A DNA stretch of 64,000 nt from Streptomyces violascens (GTDB lineage Bacteria; Actinomycetota; Actinomycetes; Streptomycetales; Streptomycetaceae). This document shows, one piece after another, positions 7,012 to 15,652 of the stretch (the first letter of the stretch is position 1; every line of letters starts with the position of its first letter). Both the position numbers and the translations under genes were made by a program. The notes beneath the pieces are model-generated. The model worked only from the letters and a program-made list of their open reading frames with translations. It searched no databases and was not told where the DNA came from. The DNA is taken from positions 62,001 to 126,000 of the forward strand of contig NZ_BMUA01000008.1 of the NCBI RefSeq assembly GCF_014649955.1. Direction: 5' to 3'.

Positions 7012-8082
7012 TCAGCCGATCTGCGCTCCGTATGCCTGGAGCGCATCCGGTACGGGCTGGAAGAACGTCTCGCCGCCCGAGGAGCAGTCGCCGCTGCCGC
7101 CGGAGGTGAGGCCGAGCGCCGTGCTGCCGTCGAAGAGGGAGCCGCCGCTGTCGCCGGGCTCGGCGCAGACGGTGGTGTCGATCAGGCCGTCGACCTGGCC
7201 CTCCTGGTACGTCACGGTGGCGTTCAGGCCGGTGACCTGGCCTCCTTGGACCTGGGTGGTGGAGCCGCTGCGCTGGACCTGCTCGCCGACGGTGGCCTCG
7301 CCGGCACCGCTGATCGGCTGGGAGGACCCGTTGTACAGGTCGACCGCGCTCGGGTGGGCCACGTCGCTGGTGTAGCGGACGAGCGCGTAGTCGTGGCCGG
7401 GGAACGTGGAGGCCTCGGTGACCGCGATCTGTGAACCGCCCTGCTGGTCCGACCAACTGGAGACCGCGTTGCCGCAGTGCCCGGCGGTCAGGAAGTACGG
7501 CTGCCCGCCGACCGTGACGTTGAAGCCGAGCGAGCAGCGGGCGTTGCTGCCCCAGATCGCGTCGCCGCCCGCGATGAGCGGCTGGAAGCGTCCGGCCGTT
7601 CTCTTGAGGGTCACCGTGTCGCCGAGGCCTTGGACCACCTTGTTGAGCTGAGCGAGGCGGTCACCGGTGACGGTGCGGTCGGCCTTGACGACCATCGTGT
7701 TGCTGACCGGGTCCATCGACCATGAGGTGCCCGGTATGGACGCCCTGGCCTTCAACTCCTGTCGCGTTGCGTTGAGTTGGCTCAGAGAGTGCTTGACGGT
7801 GCGGGCTTCGGCTCCTGCCTTGCGGACGCTGTCGGCGGTCGCGCCGTCGACCACGTTCACGACGAGCTTCTTGCTCCGGGCGTCGTAGTACGAGCCTGCC
7901 GTGCGGCCCGCGAGAGTCGTGTCGATCCGGTGCGCCAGCTGCCCCGCCGTTGCGGCGGACTGCGGGGCGGCGGCCGGTGCGGGGGCTGCGTCGGCGCTCT
8001 GCATCGTCAGGGTCGCGCCGAGCGCCAGGGCTCCCGCCGCGGCGGTGGCCGCACGTCGGCCTGACATCCATCGCTGCTTCAA
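7012..8082 (-). CDS. secreted S1 serine protease, streptogrisin/alpha-lytic type, TTG start
   Basis: A 356-residue prepro-protease. The TTG start (MKQRWMSGRRAAT) is supported by a perfect AGGAGG 7 bases upstream. A signal peptide runs to about residue 33 and an alpha-lytic-type propeptide to about 169. The mature enzyme should begin IAGGDAIWG at 170, as in streptogrisins. The catalytic triad is His202 (TAGHC), Asp231 (HDYALVRY) and Ser312 (GDSGGS). Paired cysteines flank the His and Ser sites. It faces the phosphatase-like lipoprotein tail to tail with 37 bases between stops. Confidence 0.94.
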   Translation of the reverse strand: MKQRWMSGRRAATAAAGALALGATLTMQSADAAPAPAAAPQSAATAGQLAHRIDTTLAGRTAGSYYDARSKKLVVNVVDGATADSVRKAGAEARTVKHSLSQLNATRQELKARASIPGTSWSMDPVSNTMVVKADRTVTGDRLAQLNKVVQGLGDTVTLKRTAGRFQPLIAGGDAIWGSNARCSLGFNVTVGGQPYFLTAGHCGNAVSSWSDQQGGSQIAVTEASTFPGHDYALVRYTSDVAHPSAVDLYNGSSQPISGAGEATVGEQVQRSGSTTQVQGGQVTGLNATVTYQEGQVDGLIDTTVCAEPGDSGGSLFDGSTALGLTSGGSGDCSSGGETFFQPVPDALQAYGAQIG

Positions 8083-8208
8083 CTCGAAACCTCCTGTGGG
8101 GGGTTGAGCCCGGCAACGGGTGTTCGCCGGGCCCGTCGGGCGCGATGACCAGGACGCGACGACCGGGATCCCGGCATGTGCCGGCGTCCGTGCCAACTCG
8201 CCGCGTCG

Positions 8209-8238
8209 AGTATCCGTACCCTCGGCAACCCGCAGCAA
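8209..8238 (-). promoter_or_regulatory. candidate promoter of the S1 protease gene
   Basis: On the minus strand TTGCTG (8233-8238) and GATACT (8209-8214) are separated by 18 bases, about 125 bases before the TTG start. The match to sigma-70-type consensus is moderate. The 8083-8453 stretch otherwise shows only the ribosome site at 8090-8095 and no gene. Confidence 0.35.
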
Positions 8239-8453
8239 GCAACGAACTCGCCTGATACGTACGGGAGTTGGGGGCACTTGAGAGTGAGTAGGGGTGGTAC
8301 GCGAAGGAATGCGAGCCGGTCGTGAAGGAACCGGAGCGGTTCGTAAGAGGGTTGAGGCGGTGTGGGACCGGTGAGGCAGTGGTTGGATCACTCCTGCCGC
8401 ATGTCCCGATGGCCGGCCAGGATGAATTCGGCGGTGCGAGGCCGGCCGGACGT

Positions 8454-9395
8454 TCAGCCGGTTGGGCCCAGAGCCCGGTGTTCCTGTGGGCTGATGCCGC
8501 GGACGCGTTTGAAGGCGGCGCTCAGTGCGAACGCCCCGCCGTAGCCGACCTGGCGGGCGATGGCCTCGATGGTGGCGTCCGTCTCGCGCAGGCGGTCGGC
8601 GGCCAGGGCCAGGCGCCAGCCGGTCAGGTACGCCATCGGCGGCTCCCCCACGAGCTCGGTGAAGCGGCGCGCGAATCCCGCTCGGGACACCCCGCACTTC
8701 GCGGCGAGCGACGCCACCGTCCAGGGGTGCGCGGGGCTGTTCTGCAGCAACCGCAGCCCAGGTCCGACCACCGGATCACCCATCGCCCGGTACCAGGCGG
8801 GCGCGTCCGCGCCGGGTCGCGAGAACCACGAGCGCAGCACCGCGATGAGCAGCAGATCGAGCAGCCGGTCCAGGACGACGCTCTGGCCGGGCTCGTCGCG
8901 GGAGATCTCGTCGTCGAGCAGCGGCATGAGCGAGCAGTTCCACTCCCGCGCGGTCAGATGCACCACCGGCGGCAGCGCGTCCAGCAGCCGCCCGCTGATC
9001 TCGCCCTCCATCAGATATGTGCCCACCAGCATGGTGGCCGAGCCGTCCGGGGCGTTGCCCCAGGTGCGTACGCCGAGGTCCATGAAGTCCGAGAGCGGTT
9101 CTCCGCGCAGCGTGGTGCAGGTCTCGCCGGGACCGATCAGGGCGAACGGCGCGAGCTCCGGTGCGTGCGTGACGGTGTACGGATCGGGGCCGCGCACCAC
9201 GACGATGTCGCCGGGGTCGATGTGCACGGCCTCGCCGTGGTCGGGCACGATCCAGGCCTCGCCCGCCGTCATCGACATCAGGCAGATCGGCGCGCGGTCC
9301 TCGATCCGTACGGACCACGGGGGTTCCATCACCATGCGCAGCAGAAAGGCCCCTCTGGCCCGCGGTCCGTCGAGCAGTCCGGCGAGTGCGTCCAT
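8454..9395 (-). CDS. AraC-family transcriptional regulator with N-terminal cupin-like sensor
   Basis: A 313-residue regulator. Residues 1-185 form a cupin-type ligand domain (IDPGDIVVVRGPDPYTVTH). Two AraC helix-turn-helix motifs follow near the C-terminus: WTVASLAAKCGVSRAGFARRF and ATIEAIARQVGYGGAFALSAAF, closing with RGISPQEHR. It is transcribed divergently from the NmrA-type reductase gene with 106 bases between the starts, the usual layout for a regulator and its target. That gap holds GTCCAG/CTGGAC arms at 9474-9500 that could be part of an operator. Confidence 0.9.
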   Translation of the reverse strand: MDALAGLLDGPRARGAFLLRMVMEPPWSVRIEDRAPICLMSMTAGEAWIVPDHGEAVHIDPGDIVVVRGPDPYTVTHAPELAPFALIGPGETCTTLRGEPLSDFMDLGVRTWGNAPDGSATMLVGTYLMEGEISGRLLDALPPVVHLTAREWNCSLMPLLDDEISRDEPGQSVVLDRLLDLLLIAVLRSWFSRPGADAPAWYRAMGDPVVGPGLRLLQNSPAHPWTVASLAAKCGVSRAGFARRFTELVGEPPMAYLTGWRLALAADRLRETDATIEAIARQVGYGGAFALSAAFKRVRGISPQEHRALGPTG

Positions 9396-9501
9396 GGGGC
9401 CAGCGTAGAACGCGCCGGTCGGCACGAGGCGTAGACGAACGCGTATGGGGATTGGCCCCTGGCGCATGGAGAGTCCAGGGCGGTCCGGCGACGCTGGACG
9501 C

Positions 9502-10365
9502 ATGACGAACACGACGCAAGACACGCAGCGGACAGACGAGTTGACACAGCGGACGGTCCTGGTGACCAGCGGCACGGGGAAGACGGGGCACCGGGTGGTC
9601 GAGCGGCTGACCGCTCGCGGGGTGCCGGTCCGGTCGGGGTCGCGGACCGGTGAGGTCCGCTTCGACTGGGCGGACGACTCCACATGGGGCGCCGCACTAT
9701 GTGGCGCGCACTCCGCGTATGTGGCCTACTACCCCGACCTCGCGGCGCCGGGCGCGGTGGACGCGATGCGCCGGTTCGGCCGGCTCGCGGCGGCGAACGG
9801 AGTGCGCCGGGTCGTGCTGCTCTCGGGCCGGGGCGAGCCGGAGGCGGCCCGCGCCGAGAGCGCTCTGCGTGAGGCGTGCCCGGACGTCACCGTGGTCCGC
9901 GCCGCGTTCTTCGCGCAGAACTTCAGCGAGGGCGCGATGGTCGAGGGCGTCCTTGCGGGGACGGTGGCCTTCCCGGCCGGAGACACCGCCGAACCCTGGG
10001 TCGACGCCGACGACCTGGCCGACGTGGTGGTCGCCGCCCTCACCGAGGACGGCCACGCAGGGCAGACGTACGAGCTGACGGGCCCGCGCCTGCTCACCTT
10101 CGCGGAGGTCACCGCCCAGCTCTCCCGCGCGACCGGCCGCGAGATCCGCTATGTGCCGGTGTCGGGCGCCGAGTACGCGGAGTTGCTCACCCGGTACGGC
10201 CTGCCCGCGCCGGACGCCGAGTGGCTGGCCGGGCTGTTCGGCATGCTGCTCGACGGCCACAACGCGTCCACGACGGACGGTGTGAAGCGCGTTCTGGGCC
10301 GCGAGCCCCGCGACTTCGCCGACTTCGCGAGTCGGGCGGCAGCGGCGGGCGACTGGCACGTATGA
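9502..10365 (+). CDS. NmrA-like NAD(P)-binding protein (atypical SDR)
   Basis: A 287-residue Rossmann-fold protein of the NmrA/quinone-oxidoreductase-like atypical SDR group. The nucleotide loop is visible as VTSGTGKTGHRVVERL near the N-terminus. VVLLSGRGEPE and the VVRAAFFAQNFSEG segment match the family, and the C-terminal half has the usual DDLADVVVAALTEDG and YELTGPRLLTFAE pieces. No Tyr-xxx-Lys pair is evident, so it may sense or reduce NAD(P)-linked substrates in a non-classical way. The ATG has only a weak GGA upstream. It is probably controlled by the divergent AraC regulator. Confidence 0.88.
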   Translation: MTNTTQDTQRTDELTQRTVLVTSGTGKTGHRVVERLTARGVPVRSGSRTGEVRFDWADDSTWGAALCGAHSAYVAYYPDLAAPGAVDAMRRFGRLAAANGVRRVVLLSGRGEPEAARAESALREACPDVTVVRAAFFAQNFSEGAMVEGVLAGTVAFPAGDTAEPWVDADDLADVVVAALTEDGHAGQTYELTGPRLLTFAEVTAQLSRATGREIRYVPVSGAEYAELLTRYGLPAPDAEWLAGLFGMLLDGHNASTTDGVKRVLGREPRDFADFASRAAAAGDWHV

Positions 10366-10438
10366 CCCCGCCGGGCTCGGCGCCGGCGGGGCGGACGGGG
10401 GTCGGCCCGCCCGCGTCGAGCTGCGGGTTCGGTCAAAC

Positions 10439-10477
10439 GGTGACCCCCGAGGAGAGGCGCTCTCATCGGGGGTCACC
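10439..10477. terminator. bidirectional terminator between the NmrA and rodlin-like genes
   Basis: Perfect 12-bp arms GGTGACCCCCGA and TCGGGGGTCACC around a 15-base loop lie between two convergent genes (stops at 10365 and 10504). Confidence 0.75.
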
Positions 10478-10503
10478 GGAAACGGCCAGCGAAGCCTCTG
10501 TGG

Positions 10504-10902
10504 TCAGAGGAGCTTCTGCGGGGCCTGGTACTGGTCGACGGGCGCGACGTTGCAGGCCGCCTTCGGGCCGCCGAGCAGGTGCCCGCCGATGCCCTCGCCC
10601 TCCGGCAGCGGCACCAGGCAGCGACCGTCGATGTTGATGAGCGGGGCACCGTAGGTGTTGAGGATGCCGCCCGAGTCACCGGCGATCGCGGTGTTGCCGT
10701 TGCGGGTTCCGAAGTCCGTGGCACCGCTGCCCATGCCACTCATCGTCGGGCCCGACCCCGCACGGGCAGCACGGATGCTGTCGTGCGCGTTGGTGGTGCT
10801 GTTCTCGGCCTCGGGACCGTTGGTGTGCGCCGACGCTGGTGCCGCGACAGCCATCATGGCGGCGGTGGCGAAAGCCGCGCCTGCCAGAACCTTCTTGATC
10901 AC
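10504..10902 (-). CDS. small secreted protein, possibly rodlin-like
   Basis: A 132-residue exported protein starting MIKKVLAGAAFATAAMMAVA with a clear signal peptide cut after ASA (about residue 25). The MIKK plus alanine-rich leader and NGN/GDSG motifs recall Streptomyces rodlins, the hydrophobic-layer proteins of aerial hyphae. However, the middle and the two-cysteine C-terminal half (GRCLVPLPEGEG, KAACNVAPVDQY) are not a clear match. The GTG start has AGGAG 8 bases upstream. Probably surface-located. The rodlin link is tentative; an unrelated small secreted protein is equally possible. Confidence 0.75.
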   Translation of the reverse strand: MIKKVLAGAAFATAAMMAVAAPASAHTNGPEAENSTTNAHDSIRAARAGSGPTMSGMGSGATDFGTRNGNTAIAGDSGGILNTYGAPLINIDGRCLVPLPEGEGIGGHLLGGPKAACNVAPVDQYQAPQKLL

Positions 10903-11047
10903 AGTGGTGCTCCTGGTGTGGAGGTGGACTCAGCGTGAGGGGCCCGTTCACACATGGTGCCGCCCCACATGGGTACAGAACTGCGCCCACCGCACGGAAG
11001 TTACTCTCTGTTACTCGTTCGGCCCAACGGTTGGCGCGAGAGCGCCC

Positions 11048-11788
11048 TCACTCCTTCCGCAGGGCGAGCAACCGGTACTCCGGGTCCGCCCGGGGCCGGT
11101 CCGGGTCCGGCAGGGCGGCGAGGGCGGCGGCCAGTTGTTCTGCGGGCGGCCCGGCCAGCGTGAACCAGGAGGCGAAACGGCCTCGCCGGACGGCGTCCGC
11201 GGCGGCGAGCGGGGTGCGGCCCTGGCCGTGTCCGGTGAAGCGGGCCTCGGCCACCGGGGTCAGGCCGTGCCGGGCGGCGTACGACTCGATCAGGTCGGCC
11301 CGGTCGGAGGGGATGCCGGTGCGGTGCGGGGTGAGCAGGGCGTCGATGTCGGAGCCGACGTCGTGCGCGGCGTCCTTGTCCACGGTGGTGATGAACACTC
11401 CGCCCGGCTTCAGTACGCGCGCCACCTCGGCCACGACGAACTGTGGCGCCATCCGGCCCAGGTGCAGCAGCCACACCGCGGTCACCGCATCCAACACCCC
11501 TGCCCGGAAAGGAAGTTGATTCACATCGGCGAGGACGATCCTGCGGCCGACGCGCTCGGTGGCGATGCTTGCCATGCCGTACGAGGCATCGGCCCCGAGG
11601 ACGCGCAGGCCCGGCCGGTTCAGGCGCTGGGTGACCGAACCGGTGCCGCATCCTATGTCGAGCAGGGTGCGGGCGCTGTCGGGAACGAGTCCGAGGACGG
11701 CCTCGGCGGCGGCTTCGGCCCGGGGCACGCCGCCGCGCGTGGCATCGTAGCGGGCCGCCTCCGCGTTGTAATTCAGCACGCGGATCAC
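11048..11788 (-). CDS. class I SAM-dependent methyltransferase
   Basis: A 246-residue cytosolic methyltransferase of the Methyltransf_11 type. Motif I is LLDIGCGTGSVTQRL, the acidic end of motif II is VLGADASYGM, and VARVLKPGGVFITT matches the post-III strand. No substrate-specific feature is visible. It is followed after 13 bases of intergenic DNA by the convergently unrelated pterin dehydratase gene on the same strand (upstream in transcription), so the two may be cotranscribed. Confidence 0.88.
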   Translation of the reverse strand: MIRVLNYNAEAARYDATRGGVPRAEAAAEAVLGLVPDSARTLLDIGCGTGSVTQRLNRPGLRVLGADASYGMASIATERVGRRIVLADVNQLPFRAGVLDAVTAVWLLHLGRMAPQFVVAEVARVLKPGGVFITTVDKDAAHDVGSDIDALLTPHRTGIPSDRADLIESYAARHGLTPVAEARFTGHGQGRTPLAAADAVRRGRFASWFTLAGPPAEQLAAALAALPDPDRPRADPEYRLLALRKE

Positions 11789-11801
11789 TGTACGAGCGTG
11801 G

Positions 11802-12113
11802 TCACCCCGCGCCGTGGCCGGGGGCGATCTCCTCTACCCGGTGGGCGAGTTGGAAGTCCAGGGCGGTGAGGGCGCCGCCCGCGTCGTGCGTGTTCACGGA
11901 CAGGGAGATCGTGTTGTAGCCGAGGGTGAGGTCGCTGTGGTGGCCGAGCTCCTCCTGGATCTGCGCCACATGGACCACCATGGCCGTCGCGGCGAAGTGG
12001 TTGACGAGCCGGAAGCTGCGGGAGATCCGGTCGTGGTCGTCCGAAAGCGACCAGCCGGGCAGCTCGCGCAACCGGTCCTCGATGTCCTTCTGCGACAGTG
12101 GCTCAACGGGCAT
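11802..12113 (-). CDS. pterin-4-alpha-carbinolamine dehydratase family protein
   Basis: A 103-residue PCD/DCoH-type protein, which dehydrates 4a-hydroxytetrahydropterin after aromatic amino acid hydroxylation. Family residues are visible: LPGWSLSDDHDRISRSF, then NHFAATAMVVHVAQIQEELGHHSDLTLGYNTI, which holds the paired histidines and Asp of the active site, and FQLAHRVEEIA at the end. The start MPVEPLSQ is chosen over a longer reading because AAGGAG lies 9 bases upstream. In Streptomyces this family is often a stand-alone gene; no hydroxylase gene is adjacent. Confidence 0.92.
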   Translation of the reverse strand: MPVEPLSQKDIEDRLRELPGWSLSDDHDRISRSFRLVNHFAATAMVVHVAQIQEELGHHSDLTLGYNTISLSVNTHDAGGALTALDFQLAHRVEEIAPGHGAG

Positions 12114-12193
12114 GTCGAGATACTCCTTACGGGGTGGTGACATGGCGGGGTGGAGCGGTGACGCGGAGGCTCCACATCCGTAGCGTCTCCTCT

Positions 12194-13189
12194 ATGCGAG
12201 TACTTGTCACGGGAGGCGCGGGCTTCATCGGCTCGCACATTGTCACAGCCCTTGCCGCACACGGCCATGAGCCGCTCGTCCTGGACCGGGCAGTCCGTCC
12301 GGGGGACGACGTCCGGGATCCGGACGTCGTCGCCGCGGCGCTGGTGGGGGTGGACGCGGTGTGCCACCAGGCGGCGATGGTCGGACTCGGCACCGGTTTC
12401 GCCGACGCCCCCGCCTATGTGAGCTGCAACGACCTCGGCACGGCGGTCCTGCTGACGGCGATGGCCGATGCGGGAGTGCGGGAACTGGTCCTCGCGGGGT
12501 CGATGGTGGTCTACGGCGAGGGCCGCTACGAATGCCCCGAGCACGGGGTCGTACGCCCGGGGCCCCGGCCGGCCGAGTGGCTCGACGCAGGGCGGTTCGA
12601 GCCCCCTTGCCCCTGCTGCGAGGCCGAGTTGAGCCCTGGCCTTGTCGCGGAGGACGCGCCGGTCGACCCGCGCAATGTGTACGCCACGACCAAACTGGCG
12701 CAGGAGCACCTGGCCGCGGCCTGGGCCCGGGCGACCGGCGGGCGGGCGGTGTCGCTGCGCTACCACAACGTGTACGGGCCGGGGATGCCCCGGGACACGC
12801 CCTATGCGGGGGTGGCCTCGTTCTTCCGCTCGTCGCTGGCGCGCGGCGAGGCGCCCCGCGTCTTCGAGGACGGCCGCCAGCGCCGGGACTTCGTGCACGT
12901 ACGGGATGTGGCGGCGGCGAACGTGGTGGCGCTTGAAGCGCTCTCAAGCCGCCCGCCCGGCGCGCTCACCGCGTACAACACGGGCAGCGGGACCCCGCAC
13001 ACCGTGGGCGAGATGGCCCGGGCGCTGGCCTCGGCGCACGGGGGTCCCGCTCCTGTGGTGACGGGCGAGTACCGGCTCGGCGACGTACGCCACATCACGG
13101 CGGACTCGGCGCGGTTGCGCAGTGAACTTGGCTGGAAGCCGGTGGTGGGGTTCGCGGAGGGGATGGTGGAGTTCGCGGCGGCTGGGTAG
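12194..13189 (+). CDS. NAD-dependent epimerase/dehydratase
   Basis: A 331-residue extended SDR of the nucleotide-sugar epimerase type. The NAD loop is MRVLVTGGAGFIGSHIV at the N-terminus. The catalytic Ser/Tyr/Lys can be read as GSMVVYGEG followed by NVYATTKLAQEH (YxxxK), and LRYHNVYGPGMP and RRDFVHVRDVA match sugar epimerases. An unusual insert after GEG carries PPCPCCEAEL, a cysteine cluster that could bind a metal. It starts a run of glycan-type genes and lies divergent to the dehydratase gene with only 80 bases between. Sugar substrate unknown. Confidence 0.9.
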   Translation: MRVLVTGGAGFIGSHIVTALAAHGHEPLVLDRAVRPGDDVRDPDVVAAALVGVDAVCHQAAMVGLGTGFADAPAYVSCNDLGTAVLLTAMADAGVRELVLAGSMVVYGEGRYECPEHGVVRPGPRPAEWLDAGRFEPPCPCCEAELSPGLVAEDAPVDPRNVYATTKLAQEHLAAAWARATGGRAVSLRYHNVYGPGMPRDTPYAGVASFFRSSLARGEAPRVFEDGRQRRDFVHVRDVAAANVVALEALSSRPPGALTAYNTGSGTPHTVGEMARALASAHGGPAPVVTGEYRLGDVRHITADSARLRSELGWKPVVGFAEGMVEFAAAG

Positions 13190-13290
13190 GGCGGCCGCCG
13201 GTGTGTAGTGGGGGCCGAAGGTGCGGAGGGGGCGGGCTGCTTGCCTGCCTCCTCCGGTCCTCCGGCTTTCGGCTGCGGGCCGTCGGTGGC

Positions 13291-13315
13291 CGATCGCGCA
13301 GTTCCCCGCGCCCCC
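13291..13315 (+). repeat. Streptomyces-type intergenic repeat, copy 1
   Basis: The core GCGCAGTTCCCCGCGCCCC between convergent genes closely matches a second copy at 62956-62975. It can form a short hairpin (GCGC..GCGC). I recall this kind of sequence as frequent in Streptomyces intergenic DNA. Confidence 0.6.
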
Positions 13316-13361
13316 ATGCGGCGCCTGCGCCGGAGCCACCGGCAGGGTGAGGCAGGGCCGT

Positions 13362-14474
13362 CTACGCCGGGGCGACCGGCAAGGTCAGTTCGAAGCGGCA
13401 GCCGCCTGCCACGTTGCGGACTTCCGCGCGGCCCGAGTGGGCTTCCACGATGCCTCGGACGATCGCGAGGCCGAGGCCCGCGCCGCCGGGCGGGGTGCGT
13501 GCCTCGGTGCCGCGCCAGCCGGTGTCGAAGACGCGGGGCAGGTCGTCCTCGGCGATGCCGCCGCAGCCGTCGGTGACGGAGAGCGTGACCGCGCCGTCCC
13601 GGTCCTCGGCGGCGACCGCGACCGTGCCGTCGGCCGGGGTGTGCCGGATGGCGTTGACCAGGAGGTTCGCGAGGACCCGGGTCATCTCCTTGCCGTCCAC
13701 CTCGACGGGCACCGCGTCGACGCGCTCTCCGACGAGGCGTACCCCGTGTTCGCGGGCCAGCGGGTCCGCGCCCGCCAGCGCGTCGCCGATCAGGTCGTGG
13801 ACGGACATGCGGGCAGGGTTGAGGGAGAGCGCTCCCGCGTGGATGCGGGAGAGTTCGAAGAGGTCGCCGACCATGGAGTTGAGGCGCTCGACCTCGGTTC
13901 TGATCTGGCGGAAGTAGCGGTCCGGGTCCTTGGCCATGCCGTCTTCGAGCGCCTCGGCCATCGCGCGGAGCCCGGCGAGCGGGGTGCGCAGGTCGTGCGA
14001 GATCCAGGCGACGAGTTCGCGCCGCGAGGTTTCCAGGGCCCGCTCCCGCTCGCGCGACTCGGTCAGCTTCGCGCTCGTGGCCGCCAACTCCCGGCTCAGC
14101 GCGGCGAGTTCGGCGGTGGCGGGCCCCGTGGGGGCGTCGAAGCTTCCACCGTCGCCGAACGAGCGGGCGGCCAGGGCGAGGCGGCGGCTGCTGGCTACGA
14201 CCCTGCGGCCGAGCAGCAGCGCGGTGGCCAGTGAGGCGACCGCGGCCATGGCGACGACCACGGTCACCACCGTCAGGTCGTGGGAGTTCAGGAGCATGGC
14301 CCAGGCGACGGCGAGCGTGCCGGCCAGCATCGCGATGACCGCGACGGCCGCGACGACGGCCACGGACGCGGTGAGCGAACGGTGCCGCAGGAGGCGCAGA
14401 GCGAGCGCCCCACCGAGCCCGGCGGCCGCGGCGCCGAGGAAGGCGTACAGCGCGATGAGCAGCACGTCACCCAT
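13362..14474 (-). CDS. sensor histidine kinase
   Basis: A 370-residue membrane kinase. Three or four hydrophobic helices occupy residues 1-90, then a HAMP-like linker and coiled stretch (about 90-150). The H-box SHDLRTPLAGLR gives phospho-accepting His160. The N-box is NLLVNAIRHT, G1 is DGCGGI and G2 is GGAGLGLAIV. The sensing loops are very short, so it may sense within the membrane or through a partner. The ATG at 14474 lies inside the last codons of the response regulator gene (8-base overlap), so the pair is cotranscribed and translationally coupled. Confidence 0.94.
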   Translation of the reverse strand: MGDVLLIALYAFLGAAAAGLGGALALRLLRHRSLTASVAVVAAVAVIAMLAGTLAVAWAMLLNSHDLTVVTVVVAMAAVASLATALLLGRRVVASSRRLALAARSFGDGGSFDAPTGPATAELAALSRELAATSAKLTESRERERALETSRRELVAWISHDLRTPLAGLRAMAEALEDGMAKDPDRYFRQIRTEVERLNSMVGDLFELSRIHAGALSLNPARMSVHDLIGDALAGADPLAREHGVRLVGERVDAVPVEVDGKEMTRVLANLLVNAIRHTPADGTVAVAAEDRDGAVTLSVTDGCGGIAEDDLPRVFDTGWRGTEARTPPGGAGLGLAIVRGIVEAHSGRAEVRNVAGGCRFELTLPVAPA

Positions 14475-15528
14475 GGTCGCCTCCGCGGCGGACGACCGCG
14501 TCCGCGCCGGCGCTGCGAGGCTCGGCGTCGTACGGCTGGGCACCATGTGGCTGAGCACCATGTGGCCCTGGCCCATGTGGCCCTGGGCCATGTGGCCCTG
14601 GGCCATGTGGCCCTGGGCCATGTGGGTGGGCACCATGCGCCCCTGGCCCATGTGGCTGAGCACCATATGGCTCGGCACCATCCGGCTGGCGACCCGCCCC
14701 ATGCAGCTCAGTCCCATGCAGCTCAGTCCCATGCAGCTCAGCCCCATGTGGTCGGCCCCCATATGGCTCAGCACCATGTGCTGCCACCCCCGCACCATGT
14801 GCCGCAGCAGCACTACCCTCCTCCGCCGCCCCCTCACTCTCCGCCTCGAACCGGTACCCCACCCCCCACACCGTACGAATCAGCACAGGCTTCGCCGGGT
14901 CCGTTTCGATCTTGCCGCGCAGGCGGCGGACGTGGACGGTCACCGTGGACAGGTCGCCGAACTCCCAGCCCCACACCTCGTGCATCAGGCGCTCGCGGGA
15001 AATGGCCTCGCCGGGGCGGGCCAGGAGGTAGGCCAGGAGGTCGAACTCCCTCAGCGTCAGGGCCAGTTCGCTGCCGTCCTTCGAGGCGGTGCGGGCGGCC
15101 GGGTCGAGGGCGATGCCCGAGCGGGACATGCGCGGGCCCGGGCGGGCGGTGGCGGTGCGGGCGCGGCGCAGCACGGATTCGACGCGGAGAACGAGTTCGC
15201 GCGGGCTGAAGGGCTTGGTCACATAGTCGTCCGCGCCTATCTCCAGGCCGAGGATGCGGTCGTCCTCGTCGCCCCGCGCGGTCAGCATGATCACCGGTAT
15301 CGGGGCCGTGGCACGCAGTCGGCGGCACACCTCCAGGCCGTCCATGCCGGGCAGCATCAGGTCGAGTACCACCAGGTCGGGGCGGCGCTGCGTGGCCGCG
15401 CGCAGGGCGGAGGGGCCGTCGGCGGCGAGGTCGACGGTGTGGCCCGCGCGTTCCAGGTAGCCGGTGACGACCTCGGCGACGGTCGGATCGTCGTCGACGA
15501 CCAGGATGCGGCTCTCGGTGCAGTGCAT
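14467..15528 (-). CDS. OmpR-family response regulator with a long His-Gly-rich C-terminal tail
   Basis: A 353-residue regulator. The receiver (residues 5-118) has the acidic pair DDD at 12-14, phospho-accepting Asp56 (LVVLDLMLPGMDG) and Lys105 (VTKPFSPREL). The winged-helix output domain runs about 135-230 and ends with the typical TVWGVGYRFE. Instead of stopping there, the frame continues another 121 residues made of HGAEPYG, ELHGT and five-residue PHGPG repeats, with about 16 histidines. The tail is encoded by 15-base tandem repeats at about 14560-14625. Start MHCTESRILVVDDD is the ATG nearest the receiver fold. The tail could bind metal ions or be a neutral repeat expansion. Confidence 0.93.
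   Translation of the reverse strand: MHCTESRILVVDDDPTVAEVVTGYLERAGHTVDLAADGPSALRAATQRRPDLVVLDLMLPGMDGLEVCRRLRATAPIPVIMLTARGDEDDRILGLEIGADDYVTKPFSPRELVLRVESVLRRARTATARPGPRMSRSGIALDPAARTASKDGSELALTLREFDLLAYLLARPGEAISRERLMHEVWGWEFGDLSTVTVHVRRLRGKIETDPAKPVLIRTVWGVGYRFEAESEGAAEEGSAAAAHGAGVAAHGAEPYGGRPHGAELHGTELHGTELHGAGRQPDGAEPYGAQPHGPGAHGAHPHGPGPHGPGPHGPGPHGPGPHGAQPHGAQPYDAEPRSAGADAVVRRGGDHG
14560..14625 (-). repeat. 15-base tandem repeats within the response regulator tail
   Basis: The unit CCATGTGGCCCTGGG (plus strand) occurs about four times in a row, encoding GPGPH units on the minus strand. Neighbouring blocks at 14700-14750 repeat CATGCAGCTCAG(T/C)CC three times. Confidence 0.8.
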
Positions 15529-15594
15529 GGAATCCAGCGTCGCACCGCCCGGGGGCGTCCGTCTGCGCCGGGTGGGCCCCGGGCGGGCGATGTC

Positions 15595-15607
15595 CGCGTT
15601 TCGTAAG
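15595..15607 (-). promoter_or_regulatory. CTTACGNNNCGCG motif in the divergent regulator/GT2 promoter region
   Basis: On the minus strand CTTACGAAACGCG, followed by GACA. The same pattern occurs at 22980-22992 and 23579-23591. It lies between the response regulator start (15528) and the GT2 start (15653), so it could serve either direction. Confidence 0.5.
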
Positions 15608-15652
15608 AACCTGATATCCGTTTTGTCTGGTTTGGATTCGTACGGTGAGGAC

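Noticed and set aside
12125..12132. CTTACGG before the epimerase as a fourth copy of the shared motif
   Set aside because: Only seven bases match and they include the ribosome site of the pterin dehydratase gene on the other strand.
14560..14625. Tandem 15-base repeats considered as a CRISPR array or integration site
   Set aside because: There are no spacers, the units are directly adjacent and they encode the regulator tail in frame.
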